Shown here piece after piece: positions 1 to 8,028 of a DNA stretch of 64,000 bases (positions within the stretch are counted from its first letter, which is position 1; the number at the start of each line of letters is the position of its first letter). Under the pieces are notes generated by a model. The model was not told the DNA's origin. It was given only the letters and a program-made list of their open reading frames with translations, and did not search any database. The translations under genes and the position numbers were made by a program. Location: positions 61,062-125,061 of the forward strand of contig NZ_JADCKB010000005.1 in NCBI RefSeq assembly GCF_014982785.1, in the 5' to 3' direction. The DNA is from Ructibacterium gallinarum (GTDB lineage Bacteria; Bacillota; Clostridia; Monoglobales; Monoglobaceae).

Positions 1-275
1 TCATAGTATTCCCGGCAAGTCACCGGGGTCAGCCCAGTCGTATACACAATCAGCTTTTTCCCTTCCAGCAAAGAAAGATGCTTGGTAATCAGCCCTACTC
101 CCGCAATCGATTCCGCATACAATCCTCCACCGTAAATAATGGTATCATACGGCAGCAAAACCTCTGCTTTCAGGTTTTTATTTTCTTTTATGTCACAGGA
201 AAGCGATTCCGCAATCCACTGTGCATATTTTTTTGTGGCACCGTATTTTGATTGATAAACTACCACTGCATTCAT
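1..275 (-). CDS. Flavodoxin-like protein, partial (C-terminus beyond window)
   Basis: The minus strand encodes an N-terminus starting at ATG 275 and running off the left edge of the window without a stop. It opens with MNAVVVYQSKYGAT, the beta-strand plus phosphate-binding loop typical of flavodoxins, followed by a segment (DTIIYGGGLYAESI) like the second FMN-contact loop of flavodoxin-like proteins of the protoporphyrinogen-oxidase-related group. It is probably a cytoplasmic FMN electron carrier. AGAAGGGG lies just upstream of the start. The gene begins 17 bases after the MBOAT stop, so it is probably the last or a late gene of the SGNH-DUF4358-MBOAT operon, although no functional link with acylation is obvious. 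The C-terminal half is not visible, so the exact subfamily is open. Confidence 0.75.
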   Translation of the reverse strand, partial: MNAVVVYQSKYGATKKYAQWIAESLSCDIKENKNLKAEVLLPYDTIIYGGGLYAESIAGVGLITKHLSLLEGKKLIVYTTGLTPVTCREYY

Positions 276-292
276 ATTTTCCCCTTCTTTCT

Positions 293-1690
293 TTAAAAAC
301 GAAAATATAAAAATGGATTATAGCTCTGGCTCACCAATGATGCGGTACAAAGCAAAAGCACCACTGCGCAGACCACTGTTTCTATCCAGCAATGTCTGGA
401 TCTTGCCGAAAGTTTAAAATACCACTGTTTCCAAACAGGAAGGCAAGCGGCAATCGCAATAAGCAGCAAAGGCAGATAAGAAAGCAGCATGCTTCGGGCA
501 TGTCCGCTCAGCACTCCTGCATCCATGGTAAACATCAACTGCAGATAAGATACCATATGTCCCAAGTCTTCAAAATAGAACAGTACCCATCCGATAAGTA
601 CAAAAAACAATGTATAAATATAACCGACCGCTTTGGGTAATTTTTTTAACCATTTTCCCAAAAACAGCTTTTCAAAGGCCAGCAGTACAAAATAATACAA
701 ACCCCACAAAATGAAGTTATAGCTGGCCCCGTGCCAAAGGCCGGTCAAAAACCACACAATCAACAAATTACACAAAGTCCGTCCCATACCTTTTCGGCTT
801 CCGCCCAAAGGGATATATACATAATCCCGGAACCATGTACTTAAAGAAATATGCCATCTTCTCCAAAAATCCGTAATACTGACCGCGGTATAAGGATAAT
901 CAAAATTTTTCAGGAACCGAAAACCAAACATCTGTCCCAGTCCCCGTGCCATATCCGAATATCCCGCAAAGTCAAAATAAATTTGAAGCATAAATGCGGC
1001 GGCTCCCAGCCAAACGCCAAGCAATCCATTTTCCGAAGCCGACGGCCAAAGATTATCCCATAAAACTCCCATTTGATTAGCCAGAAGTACCTTCTTGGCA
1101 AGTCCAATCACAAACAGTCGTATTCCATCCGCAAATGCGTCAGGTGTCTCTTTTCTATCTTTCAACTGGTCTGCAATATCCCGATAGCGCACAATAGGTC
1201 CGGCAATCAACTGCGGAAAAAAGGAAACATATGTACCATAGGCTATCGGATTGTGCTGAGCCGGCGTATCCTCCCGATAAACATCAATCGTATAGGACAT
1301 CGTTTGGAAAATGTAAAAAGAAATGCCAATGGGCAGGGTTATCCCAACCGATGGTAAACCTTCCAAGCCAGGAATGTTTCGCAAAATATTCAACAAAAAA
1401 TCAGCATACTTATAAAAGCCAAGCATACCCAGGCTAACCACTACCGAAGCCGCCAAAAGGCCTTTTGCCATCCGTCTGCGGCTTCGGTATTTTTCAATCA
1501 GCCACCCCATTGTCCAACTGAAAAAAATAGCAAACAGCATTAAAAAAATCAACTGCGGCTCGCCCCAGCCATAAAAAACCAGATTCACCACAAATAAAAA
1601 GAAGTTTCTGTACTTGCGGGGCAGAAGATAATATCCTCCCAGCACCACCGGCAGATACAGAAACATAAAAATCAAACTGGAAAAATACAC
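293..1690 (-). CDS. MBOAT family membrane-bound O-acyltransferase (AlgI/DltB/PatA-like)
   Basis: The 465-residue product is a polytopic membrane protein. It has the MBOAT signature features: a P-x-G-ISFYIFQ segment near residue 120, DFWRRWHISLSTWFRDY-type sequence in the middle (residues ~270-285), and the catalytic histidine in LTGLWHGA (residues ~315-322). Proteins of this type move acyl groups, usually acetyl, across the membrane onto cell-wall or exopolysaccharide hydroxyls, together with an extracellular SGNH partner. Here the partner is probably the SGNH protein encoded two genes upstream, with a DUF4358-like lipoprotein between them. Length and layout match the AlgI/PatA branch. The acceptor polymer (peptidoglycan, secondary wall polymer or teichoic acid) cannot be read from the sequence. 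Confidence 0.9.
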   Translation of the reverse strand: MYFSSLIFMFLYLPVVLGGYYLLPRKYRNFFLFVVNLVFYGWGEPQLIFLMLFAIFFSWTMGWLIEKYRSRRRMAKGLLAASVVVSLGMLGFYKYADFLLNILRNIPGLEGLPSVGITLPIGISFYIFQTMSYTIDVYREDTPAQHNPIAYGTYVSFFPQLIAGPIVRYRDIADQLKDRKETPDAFADGIRLFVIGLAKKVLLANQMGVLWDNLWPSASENGLLGVWLGAAAFMLQIYFDFAGYSDMARGLGQMFGFRFLKNFDYPYTAVSITDFWRRWHISLSTWFRDYVYIPLGGSRKGMGRTLCNLLIVWFLTGLWHGASYNFILWGLYYFVLLAFEKLFLGKWLKKLPKAVGYIYTLFFVLIGWVLFYFEDLGHMVSYLQLMFTMDAGVLSGHARSMLLSYLPLLLIAIAACLPVWKQWYFKLSARSRHCWIETVVCAVVLLLCTASLVSQSYNPFLYFRF

Positions 1691-1704
1691 GTTTTCAGCC
1701 TCCG

Positions 1705-2187
1705 TTATTTGCTGTTATTGGACTGCCAAAGCGCTTCAATAGCAGCAGAAGCCTGTCCGCTGTCCTTGGAAACACAAAATACAACATAATTTCCTCTTCG
1801 CACGGTTACCGCATTTTCAAGTTTTGGTACCTCCTCTGGGCGATAAGAGGCATAGCTTGTCTTTTGACTTTCAATCCGGCTTTTTATTGCTTCTTCAATC
1901 TTCGTTGCAGCCGCCGCATCCTTTGCTTCCCAGACTGAAACCTCATCCACAACCGCAGCTGTCCCGGTATAAACAGCCATGTTTTTCACAGTGTCTTCCT
2001 CAACCTGATACAATTTCCGCGCAACGTCATTATCCATTTTTTCCAGCGGTTCATCAAATATATCCAAAGCCGTCAGCGTTTCCGCTGCGGCTTCCGTATC
2101 CAATGTTACATTTTGTCCGCCACAGCCGCCCATGACCAGCAGACACACCAACACTGAAATCAACACTATAATACTTCTCTTTTTCAT
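1705..2187 (-). CDS. DUF4358-like lipoprotein of the acylation cassette
   Basis: This is a 160-residue putative lipoprotein. The longer open frame begins at 2235, but ATG 2187 is preferred because it is preceded by GGAGTAAAG and starts the signal peptide MKKRSIIVLISV directly. A lipobox (VMGGC, Cys22) follows. The mature part is short, acidic and lysine-rich, with the pattern seen in DUF4358 proteins, which are often encoded next to MBOAT acyltransferases in Clostridia; this assignment is by recall of the family, not a search. It sits 14 bases before the MBOAT and 8 bases after the SGNH gene, so the three are co-transcribed. A role as an accessory or scaffold of envelope O-acylation is inferred from context only. 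Confidence 0.7.
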   Translation of the reverse strand: MKKRSIIVLISVLVCLLVMGGCGGQNVTLDTEAAAETLTALDIFDEPLEKMDNDVARKLYQVEEDTVKNMAVYTGTAAVVDEVSVWEAKDAAAATKIEEAIKSRIESQKTSYASYRPEEVPKLENAVTVRRGNYVVFCVSKDSGQASAAIEALWQSNNSK

Positions 2188-2195
2188 AACTGGCT

Positions 2196-3011
2196 TTACT
2201 CCTCCGTAAACGTATCCCGCAGATAATCTACCCAAATCTGACAGTACTTTTGATTAAAATGCACACCGTCGCCGCCCACATCATCCGGCAGACAGCCATA
2301 CTCATTGACCACTGCACTGTGCAAATCAGCATAGTACACCTGATTTTCTTCTGCAACACGACGAATCAATCCGTTGATATCCACAATATTTTCATTGGTT
2401 ACACCAAAGCGAGCATTTTCAGATGCTTTGGCCGTAACCGGGGTAACCGATTGAACATATATTTTAACGTCAGGCATACTTGCCTTCACCTTTTGGATCA
2501 AATCACTGTATTTGCTTACAAACACCTCCGGCTCACGCCAACCAAGTTCATTTTCACCAAAAACCATAAATACCCGCTTGTATTGTTTTTGGCATACTGC
2601 GTCAGCTGCCGGAATATCTCCGTTGCGCGCCGGAAGCTCCATCACGGAATCTAAATTGAGCCCAACCCGCCCAAAAAAATCAGCCTCTTTTATAAGTCCA
2701 CTATCTTCCAAATCATTGACAAATGAATTCCCGATAAAAGCAGTATTCTGAAAAAAATTCTCCTTTGTATCAGGCTCTTTGGTTATGGCAGGCACAGACG
2801 CCGTAGCAACAGTGTCTTCTGCCGGTTTCCTATGGAACAGATGGTACCCCCCAAAACAAAGTCCACCGGCCAGGAGGGCAAGAATAAAGCATACAATCAC
2901 CCGATCCCTAATCTGGCGCCGTCTGCGCCGCCGTGCCCGGCGTTTGGCACGGTAACTCATTTCTTCTGATATATATCTTCCGGAACGCTTTCCGTTCCCG
3001 TATGTCCGCAT
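2196..3011 (-). CDS. Membrane-anchored SGNH/GDSL-type hydrolase or acyltransferase
   Basis: The product has 271 residues. A very basic N-terminus (Arg/Lys-rich, residues 20-36) precedes one transmembrane helix (~39-57), placing the rest outside the cell. The catalytic domain shows SGNH blocks: block I AFIGNSFVNDL with a serine in a GNS rather than GDS context, block III FGENELGW, and block V DGVHF with the Asp-His pair close to the C-terminus. SGNH proteins paired with MBOAT enzymes act as the external transferase that places acetyl groups on a polymer. Promoter, gene order (SGNH, lipoprotein, MBOAT) and spacing support one O-acylation unit. A plain esterase role cannot be excluded. Confidence 0.8.
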   Translation of the reverse strand: MRTYGNGKRSGRYISEEMSYRAKRRARRRRRRQIRDRVIVCFILALLAGGLCFGGYHLFHRKPAEDTVATASVPAITKEPDTKENFFQNTAFIGNSFVNDLEDSGLIKEADFFGRVGLNLDSVMELPARNGDIPAADAVCQKQYKRVFMVFGENELGWREPEVFVSKYSDLIQKVKASMPDVKIYVQSVTPVTAKASENARFGVTNENIVDINGLIRRVAEENQVYYADLHSAVVNEYGCLPDDVGGDGVHFNQKYCQIWVDYLRDTFTEE

Positions 3012-3064
3012 TTTGCATTGACCCCTCTTCTGTCAAATTTCCATATTTCTTGTCGCTACTTGTA

Positions 3065-3093
3065 ATGTTAGCACGCCCATAAGAGTTCGTCAA
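3065..3093 (-). promoter_or_regulatory. Sigma-A-like promoter of the SGNH/MBOAT operon
   Basis: On the minus strand TTGACG (3088-3093) and TAACAT (3065-3070) are separated by 17 bases, and the SGNH start lies 54 bases downstream. It separates this operon from the PBP gene that ends at 3144. Confidence 0.55.
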
Positions 3094-3143
3094 GACATTT
3101 TGCTATTTGTCAACAAATTGTTAATATACTTGTAAAATCGCTC

Positions 3144-4523
3144 CTATTTTTGCAGATATTTTCTGATTACATTCCGGGCAATCGGCCCTGCATTGGTACC
3201 ACCAGCGCCCCCATCATATTCCAACAAAACCGCAACTGCGATCTGCGGGTTCTCCGCCGGCGCATAGCCAACAAACCAGGCGTGATCCTGATCGGTCTCA
3301 TTTTCTGCCGTACCAGTTTTTCCCGCAACAGTAATCCCTGATATCTGACAGCTTTTCCCAGTTCCGTTGGCAACCACACCCTGCATCAGCGTATCCAAAT
3401 ATTCCGCACAACCCGCATCCATCACATCATACAAAACCGCCGGCTTTGTTTCAGACAGAGTTAAACCGGACGCCGTCGAAATCGTATCCACCAAATAAGG
3501 CTGCATCATCTTACCGCCGTTAGCTACTGCCGCCCCCATCATGGCCACATGAAGCGGTGTCATCAAAAGCTGCCCCTGCCCAATGGATACCAAAGCTGCA
3601 TCCTGGGCTGTCATTTTTTTATACTGTATTTCACTTTTCTCTACAGGAATATCAAATCCAAATTCTTTCCCAACACCAAACCGCTCTGCTTCTTCCAGTA
3701 CCTTTTCCGGCCCCATTTCATAACCTAAGGTACAAAAAGCATAGTTACTGGATACCTCAAAGGCTCGTTTTAAATCAATCTCCCCATAGGCGGCTTGTCC
3801 ATAATTATCCACTGATAATCCATCCCGCTCAAATTTTCCATTATCCTGAAAAGTTTCGGTGATCCGGCCCGTTTCATATGCCGCGGCGGCCGTCGCTATT
3901 TTATAAGTAGAACCAGGCGGATACAGTCCTTGGGTTGCTCTTGCCAGCAATGGAGAATCTTCTCGCTCCACGATGGCATTCCAGTTTTTCTCCAAACTTT
4001 CGGCGCTGGGATCAAAATCCGGATAGCTGACCATAGCCAGCACTTTTCCCGTAGTAGGTTCCAGCGCCACCACCGCTCCTTCCCGGCCGTTTAGCTGGTC
4101 ATAAGCATATTGCTGAAGATCATTGTCAATGGTTAAGGTTAAATCATATCCAGATCGAAGTTCATTAAAGCTGATGGCAATGTCTCCCTGTCCCAGGAGT
4201 TCTTTATCGTATTTCATCTCAAGCTGACTTTTCCCATAAACTTTCGAGCAATAACCGATCACATGGCTGTACAAACGTCCCTGCGGATATTTGCGGATAC
4301 GTTCGTCACCACTTACTTCTGTTTCAGCCAGCACAACTCCATCCCGGTCATAAATAGTGCCCCGCTTTACAAATTTTTCATCTTCCCATTGCCGCTTATT
4401 ATATGGATTGGTGGCCACTTCTTCTGCCTCAAACATATTAAAATAAAGCAGATAGGTAACCAACGACAGAAACATGACGCAAACCACTACCAAAACCCGT
4501 ATGATCTTTTTATTTGGATTCAT
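3144..4523 (-). CDS. Class B penicillin-binding protein (peptidoglycan transpeptidase)
   Basis: This 459-residue protein has one N-terminal transmembrane helix (~8-30) and a short dimerisation/pedestal region. Its transpeptidase domain carries all three active-site motifs: SxxK (STYK, ~205-208), SxN (SSN, ~258-260) and KTGT (~402-405). It cross-links peptidoglycan outside the membrane. A GTG at 4532 opens the frame earlier, but it overlaps the GGAGGT ribosome binding site, so ATG 4523 is chosen. It overlaps the end of the SEDS gene by 14 bases. At this length, without PASTA domains, it resembles the compact PBPs that pair with FtsW/RodA in clostridial FHA-SEDS-PBP operons. Whether it serves elongation, division or sporulation is not decidable here. 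Confidence 0.92.
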   Translation of the reverse strand: MNPNKKIIRVLVVVCVMFLSLVTYLLYFNMFEAEEVATNPYNKRQWEDEKFVKRGTIYDRDGVVLAETEVSGDERIRKYPQGRLYSHVIGYCSKVYGKSQLEMKYDKELLGQGDIAISFNELRSGYDLTLTIDNDLQQYAYDQLNGREGAVVALEPTTGKVLAMVSYPDFDPSAESLEKNWNAIVEREDSPLLARATQGLYPPGSTYKIATAAAAYETGRITETFQDNGKFERDGLSVDNYGQAAYGEIDLKRAFEVSSNYAFCTLGYEMGPEKVLEEAERFGVGKEFGFDIPVEKSEIQYKKMTAQDAALVSIGQGQLLMTPLHVAMMGAAVANGGKMMQPYLVDTISTASGLTLSETKPAVLYDVMDAGCAEYLDTLMQGVVANGTGKSCQISGITVAGKTGTAENETDQDHAWFVGYAPAENPQIAVAVLLEYDGGAGGTNAGPIARNVIRKYLQK

Positions 4524-5760
4524 GGCCTGCACCTCCTGTTCCGCGCTCTTCTTTAGCAGAGATTGCCTGAATGATACCCAAAGAAGCGAAATTCACCACA
4601 ATAGATGTTCCGCCATAACTTACGAAAGGCAAAGTAATACCTGTCAACGGAATCATTTTGATGACACCGCCCACAATAATGAAGGTTTGTACCGCAAACA
4701 TCAGTGTCAGCCCCAGGCAGACCGCTTTATCAAATGGATCCTGTGCCGTAATGGAAATTTTAAAGCACCGATAAGCAATCAGGAAAAACAGAATAATAAT
4801 TGCCGCACCGCCAAACACGCCCATTTCTTCACACACGGCTGCAAAAATAAAATCAGAATGCACTTCTGGAATGTAATTTGGTGAACCGTTGCCCAAGCCA
4901 CGGCCGAAATAGCCGCCAGATGCAATGGCAAACAAAGATTGGGTAATTTGATACCCCTTGTCCGCAATATCCGACCAGGGATCCAGCCATGCGCTGACAC
5001 GCACCTGAATATGGTATAAAAACTTATATCCCAGTAATGCTACAATGGCTGCCACACCCACATTACCAGCCAAAAATCCATAGCCTTTTTCATAGACATA
5101 GATCATAAAAATATAAATTGCAAACAATACCAAAATGGTTCCCCAGTCTCTTTGTAAAACCAAAAAACCAATGAAAAGATAAGTTCCCAGCATGGTCACC
5201 CACTTTGGCTTTAACCGCAGAAAGGGTTTATTCCAAGACCCGGAATAATAACAAGCAAGAAACATAATAAACAAGATTTTTGTGATTTCCGCGGGCTGGA
5301 AGCTAAAACCACCCAAAGAAATCCAGTTTTTAGACCCATTCACTACCTTACCAAATAAAAGCGTGGCCAAAAACAAACCCGTTCCCAGTGCCAGATACAA
5401 GAACCACATGCGATTCCAGAAGCGGATATTATAATACACCACATAAACTGTAAAAAAAGCTGCTCCGCCGATCGCTACCCACATAATTTGACGAATTCCA
5501 TAATCAATTTTAATTCTGCAGAGCAAAAGTACACCAATGGTAATCAGCATACAAGCCATCAGCATAATAAACTTGTCCCCCATACGGCAAAGAACAATAA
5601 TAGTATACATTAGTATAAATAGACCCAGTAATCCGGCTCCCACATATAGTATATTGGGATTATAGCTGTTTGCCACAAACAAAAGTCCAAAGCCAAACAT
5701 ATTCATCAGCATCAACAGATATGCCGGACGCCGGTAATTTAATCCTTTAAATTTTCCCAT
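4510..5760 (-). CDS. FtsW/RodA/SpoVE family (SEDS) peptidoglycan glycosyltransferase
   Basis: The protein has 416 residues with about ten transmembrane helices and the SEDS signature near the C-terminus (GITLPFVSYGGTSI), plus GSKNWI in the periplasmic-loop region of the middle part (~130). SEDS proteins polymerise lipid II glycan strands and work with a class B PBP, which is encoded immediately downstream with overlapping ends. The start at ATG 5760 has AAGGAG twelve bases upstream. It follows the FHA gene by 11 bases. The operon pairing with a FHA protein suggests a phospho-threonine-dependent input, possibly from the PrkC kinase encoded 4 kb away; that link is inference. Confidence 0.93.
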   Translation of the reverse strand: MGKFKGLNYRRPAYLLMLMNMFGFGLLFVANSYNPNILYVGAGLLGLFILMYTIIVLCRMGDKFIMLMACMLITIGVLLLCRIKIDYGIRQIMWVAIGGAAFFTVYVVYYNIRFWNRMWFLYLALGTGLFLATLLFGKVVNGSKNWISLGGFSFQPAEITKILFIMFLACYYSGSWNKPFLRLKPKWVTMLGTYLFIGFLVLQRDWGTILVLFAIYIFMIYVYEKGYGFLAGNVGVAAIVALLGYKFLYHIQVRVSAWLDPWSDIADKGYQITQSLFAIASGGYFGRGLGNGSPNYIPEVHSDFIFAAVCEEMGVFGGAAIIILFFLIAYRCFKISITAQDPFDKAVCLGLTLMFAVQTFIIVGGVIKMIPLTGITLPFVSYGGTSIVVNFASLGIIQAISAKEERGTGGAGHESK

Positions 5761-5771
5761 AGGACGCTCCT

Positions 5772-6218
5772 TTATAGCTCAAAAACAAAACGCAGGCCGC
5801 CAATCGAAATTTCATCCTGCGGATCCAGCATCACACGCTGGCGGATTCTTTGGCCATTGACTTCGGTTCCATTGCGGCTTCCCAAATCCTCCAGATACCA
5901 TTCTCCCTTTTCAAACCAGATTCTTACATGCTGATTGGAAACATATTTTTCACGCAGTACAATATCACAAGTCTTGCTTCGTCCAATGACTGCCTCCCCA
6001 TAAATCATATATCGATTTTTTAATTCTGTTTCAGCCTGGTTCTTACCGTGCAGGGTTTTCAGGCTGGCTGTCTCCACCCCGCTGACACTATTATTTTCAA
6101 AACGGCTCATTTTTTTCACATCCAGATAAATCAGCCGAATCACGCCAAAAATAAAAAGATAAATAATAAATGTAAATACATAACTTAAAATAGATGATAA
6201 AAAATTATAAAAAGTCAA
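5772..6218 (-). CDS. Membrane-anchored FHA domain protein
   Basis: The protein has 148 residues when started at TTG 6218, which is preceded at 7 bases by GGAGGT. The frame stays open to 6329, but no ribosome binding site supports the earlier ATG. A single N-terminal hydrophobic helix (~8-31) anchors it. The C-terminal half is a forkhead-associated domain with the phospho-threonine-binding residues visible: GRSKTCDIVL, SNQH and SRNGT. It is first in an operon with a SEDS glycosyltransferase and a PBP. By family knowledge it should dock phosphorylated partners of a PrkC-type kinase at sites of wall synthesis. The use of TTG as start is unusual but also occurs in prpC and the GH35 gene of this window. 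Confidence 0.85.
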   Translation of the reverse strand: MTFYNFLSSILSYVFTFIIYLFIFGVIRLIYLDVKKMSRFENNSVSGVETASLKTLHGKNQAETELKNRYMIYGEAVIGRSKTCDIVLREKYVSNQHVRIWFEKGEWYLEDLGSRNGTEVNGQRIRQRVMLDPQDEISIGGLRFVFEL

Positions 6219-6282
6219 TTTCCTCACCTCCGCCGCATTTTGCAGACTCCATCTGCTTCTCCTCCTAGTCCTAATTACTCCT

Positions 6283-6311
6283 ATTATACACAAGACGGTG
6301 CGGGAAATCAA
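6283..6311 (-). promoter_or_regulatory. Sigma-A-like promoter of the FHA-SEDS-PBP operon
   Basis: On the minus strand TTGATT (6306-6311) and a perfect TATAAT (6283-6288) are separated by 17 bases. The FHA start codon is about 65 bases downstream. Confidence 0.65.
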
Positions 6312-6334
6312 GTCTTTTCCCCTGTACATAACAT

Positions 6335-6373
6335 AAAAGGACGGAGCACCACGTAAGGCGCATCCGTCCCTTT
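6335..6373 (-). terminator. Rho-independent terminator after spoVT
   Basis: Inverted repeat AAAGGACGGA / TCCGTCCCTTT with a short inner GC extension, followed on the minus strand by TTTTAT. It lies 26 bases downstream of the spoVT stop and upstream of the FHA promoter. Confidence 0.6.
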
Positions 6374-6398
6374 GATTCTCTGCCGCAATTTCGTTCTT

Positions 6399-6935
6399 TT
6401 ATTCAATGGTTTTTCCTAAAAAGCCAGCGGCAGTTTCTGCCAACTTGCTCTCCAGTTCTCCAAGTTTACTGGAAGAATCCGCAAGAAAAATAACCGAGCC
6501 AATACTATCCCCGTCAAAGACAATAGGAGCTACCACTCCTGCACCATACTGATCATTTTCATCTAAAATCCGTATCGTTTTATCCCCAGGGTTTGCTACA
6601 AAAACAGTTTTGGACGCCATCACTCTCTCCAAATCTCCTGATACTTTCTTTTCCCGAAGTTCTTTTTTGGGCACTCCGGAAACGGCAATTACATTGTCCT
6701 TGTCAGTAATACAGGCAGGAATACCTGCCGTTTTAGAAAGGGATTCTGCGTATTGACTGGCAAATTCACCCAGTTCACCAATGGGTGAATACTTTTTAAA
6801 AATAACCGTCCCATTGCTTTCGGTAAAAATTTCCAGTGGATCTCCTTCATGGATTCGCATAGTGCGGCGAATTTCTTTAGGTATGACAATACGACCAAGG
6901 TCGTCAATTCTTCTAACGATTCCTGTTGCTTTCAT
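6399..6935 (-). CDS. spoVT: Stage V sporulation protein T, AbrB-family regulator
   Basis: The product has 178 residues. The N-terminal swapped-hairpin AbrB DNA-binding domain reads MKATGIVRRIDDLGRIVIPK, nearly the consensus of SpoVT, and the C-terminal part (~60-178) fits its GAF-like domain. SpoVT regulates forespore genes late in sporulation, so its presence marks a spore former. The frame opens at 7004, but ATG 6935 follows TTTGGAGGAAG and matches the family N-terminus. It appears monocistronic, with a terminator downstream. A forespore (sigma-G) promoter would be expected upstream, but none was identified with confidence. It could also be the AbrB paralogue, but that protein is much shorter. 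Confidence 0.93.
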   Translation of the reverse strand: MKATGIVRRIDDLGRIVIPKEIRRTMRIHEGDPLEIFTESNGTVIFKKYSPIGELGEFASQYAESLSKTAGIPACITDKDNVIAVSGVPKKELREKKVSGDLERVMASKTVFVANPGDKTIRILDENDQYGAGVVAPIVFDGDSIGSVIFLADSSSKLGELESKLAETAAGFLGKTIE

Positions 6936-7083
6936 ATATCTTCCTCCAAATTGCAAATTATTATTACAAAAAGTATTATTTGCAATGCGGTGAATTTTAT
7001 CCATTTAATTCACAGTTTCAAGAAAGATTTTGTATATATTGATCATCTTAGCGAACTTGTTTTACAAAACGATATCTGCCACG

Positions 7084-7115
7084 AAAAAACGGCACAGCAT
7101 TTGCTGCACCGTTTC
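7084..7115 (-). terminator. Rho-independent terminator after the small lipoprotein
   Basis: Minus strand stem ACGGTGCAGCA / TGCTGTGCCGT (one G-T and one C-A change) with a two-base loop, followed by six T. It is 28 bases beyond the stop of the 39-residue ORF. Confidence 0.75.
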
Positions 7116-7142
7116 TTTCCAGCAAGCATGGCTCATATACCA

Positions 7143-7262
7143 CTAACCTGCCATCACCGTTCCCCCGCTTTGATTCATTTGATAAGACTGCACGCTGTTT
7201 CCACAAGCTGCAGCTGCAAACGCCAAAATCAAAACTGCCAAAAGAATGATAAAGCGTTTCAC
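7143..7262 (-). CDS. Small lipoprotein, 39 residues
   Basis: This very short ORF starts at GTG 7262 after GAGGGGGAG and ends at TAG 7143. It encodes a basic start (VKRF), a hydrophobic core and a lipobox (AAAC, Cys20), followed by only 19 mature residues (GNSVQSYQ, then a Ser/Gly-rich end). Its own consensus promoter (7309-7338) and its own terminator (7084-7115) enclose it, which argues that it is a real gene and not a chance frame. It resembles the tiny lipoproteins often seen in Clostridia, whose function is mostly unknown. A longer frame on the same strand (7048-7344) has no ribosome binding site and no protein-like composition. Confidence 0.65.
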   Translation of the reverse strand: MKRFIILLAVLILAFAAAACGNSVQSYQMNQSGGTVMAG

Positions 7263-7308
7263 AAAATCTCCCCCTCAAATATTTCGAAACCACTCTGTGC
7301 TGTTTCTT

Positions 7309-7338
7309 ATTATAACCAAGTACTGAAGCGCTTGTCAA
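7309..7338 (-). promoter_or_regulatory. Promoter of the small lipoprotein
   Basis: Minus strand TTGACA (7333-7338) and TATAAT (7309-7314), both perfect, with an 18-base spacer; the GTG start is about 47 bases downstream. Confidence 0.7.
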
Positions 7339-7392
7339 TAGCAAAATATGTAAATTCTTTGTTGTAAAACAACTGTAAAATGAATGTAAACT

Positions 7393-8028
7393 TTAAGTTT
7401 TATCCTTACTCAGCATCACCAATAGGATTCCTCCTTCACGGAAGGAAATCTGAGCAATATCTTCCTGTGCAAACTCATTACAAGAGGCCTGCACCTTTCC
7501 ACAATCTAAGTACATATGATCGGCTTCATATTTCAGTCCACGAATACAAAAATCCTCCACTGGACCACCATACGGAAAAAAAGAGACATATTTCTTTTCG
7601 GTACGTTCGAGAAAAAAAGAATGATCTATCATCCAGATCTCATTCTGTCCATTGACCATTTTGACTTCTGCTCCCCGCCGCAATGCATACAGCAAAAGGC
7701 AAAAATGCGAAAATTCATGATCCAATCTTCCTCCAATTCCACCAAAAAGCCAAATTTGCGTACAGCCCAGTGAAAGAGCATAATCTAAACACAAATTAGT
7801 ATCCGTTGCATCTTTTTCGGGTGGATAAACGAACTGTGCCACCGAGGAAGGATATGGCTCTTTTGAAGAATCACAGTCGCCGATCACAACATCCGGAGTA
7901 ATTCCCAGTCTTCTGGCATGACGTAATCCTCCGTCTGCGCAAATAACCAGAAACTGTTCTCTCTCAGCAGCAGGCCAAACACTGTCATCATCCATCTCTC
8001 CACTGCAAAAAATCGCCGCTTTTTTCAT
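7393..8028 (-). CDS. thiN: Thiamine pyrophosphokinase
   Basis: The 211-residue enzyme transfers pyrophosphate from ATP to thiamine, giving thiamine diphosphate in the cytoplasm. The N-terminal domain has the family signature CADGGLRHARRLGITPDVVIGDCDS (shown in two parts: ADGG near residue 33 and GDCDS near 50), and DATDTNLCLDYAL (~73-86) marks the catalytic acidic cluster. It overlaps the rpe stop by four bases (ATGA). The order rsgA-rpe-thiN is conserved in Firmicutes. No TPP riboswitch was seen, which fits its being driven from the distant fmt promoter. Confidence 0.93.
   Translation of the reverse strand: MKKAAIFCSGEMDDDSVWPAAEREQFLVICADGGLRHARRLGITPDVVIGDCDSSKEPYPSSVAQFVYPPEKDATDTNLCLDYALSLGCTQIWLFGGIGGRLDHEFSHFCLLLYALRRGAEVKMVNGQNEIWMIDHSFFLERTEKKYVSFFPYGGPVEDFCIRGLKYEADHMYLDCGKVQASCNEFAQEDIAQISFREGGILLVMLSKDKT

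Noticed and set aside
7048..7344. 98-codon minus-strand frame around the small lipoprotein
   Set aside because: No ribosome binding site, cysteine- and arginine-rich with no domain pattern, and it reads through the promoter and terminator of the better-supported 39-residue gene in another frame.
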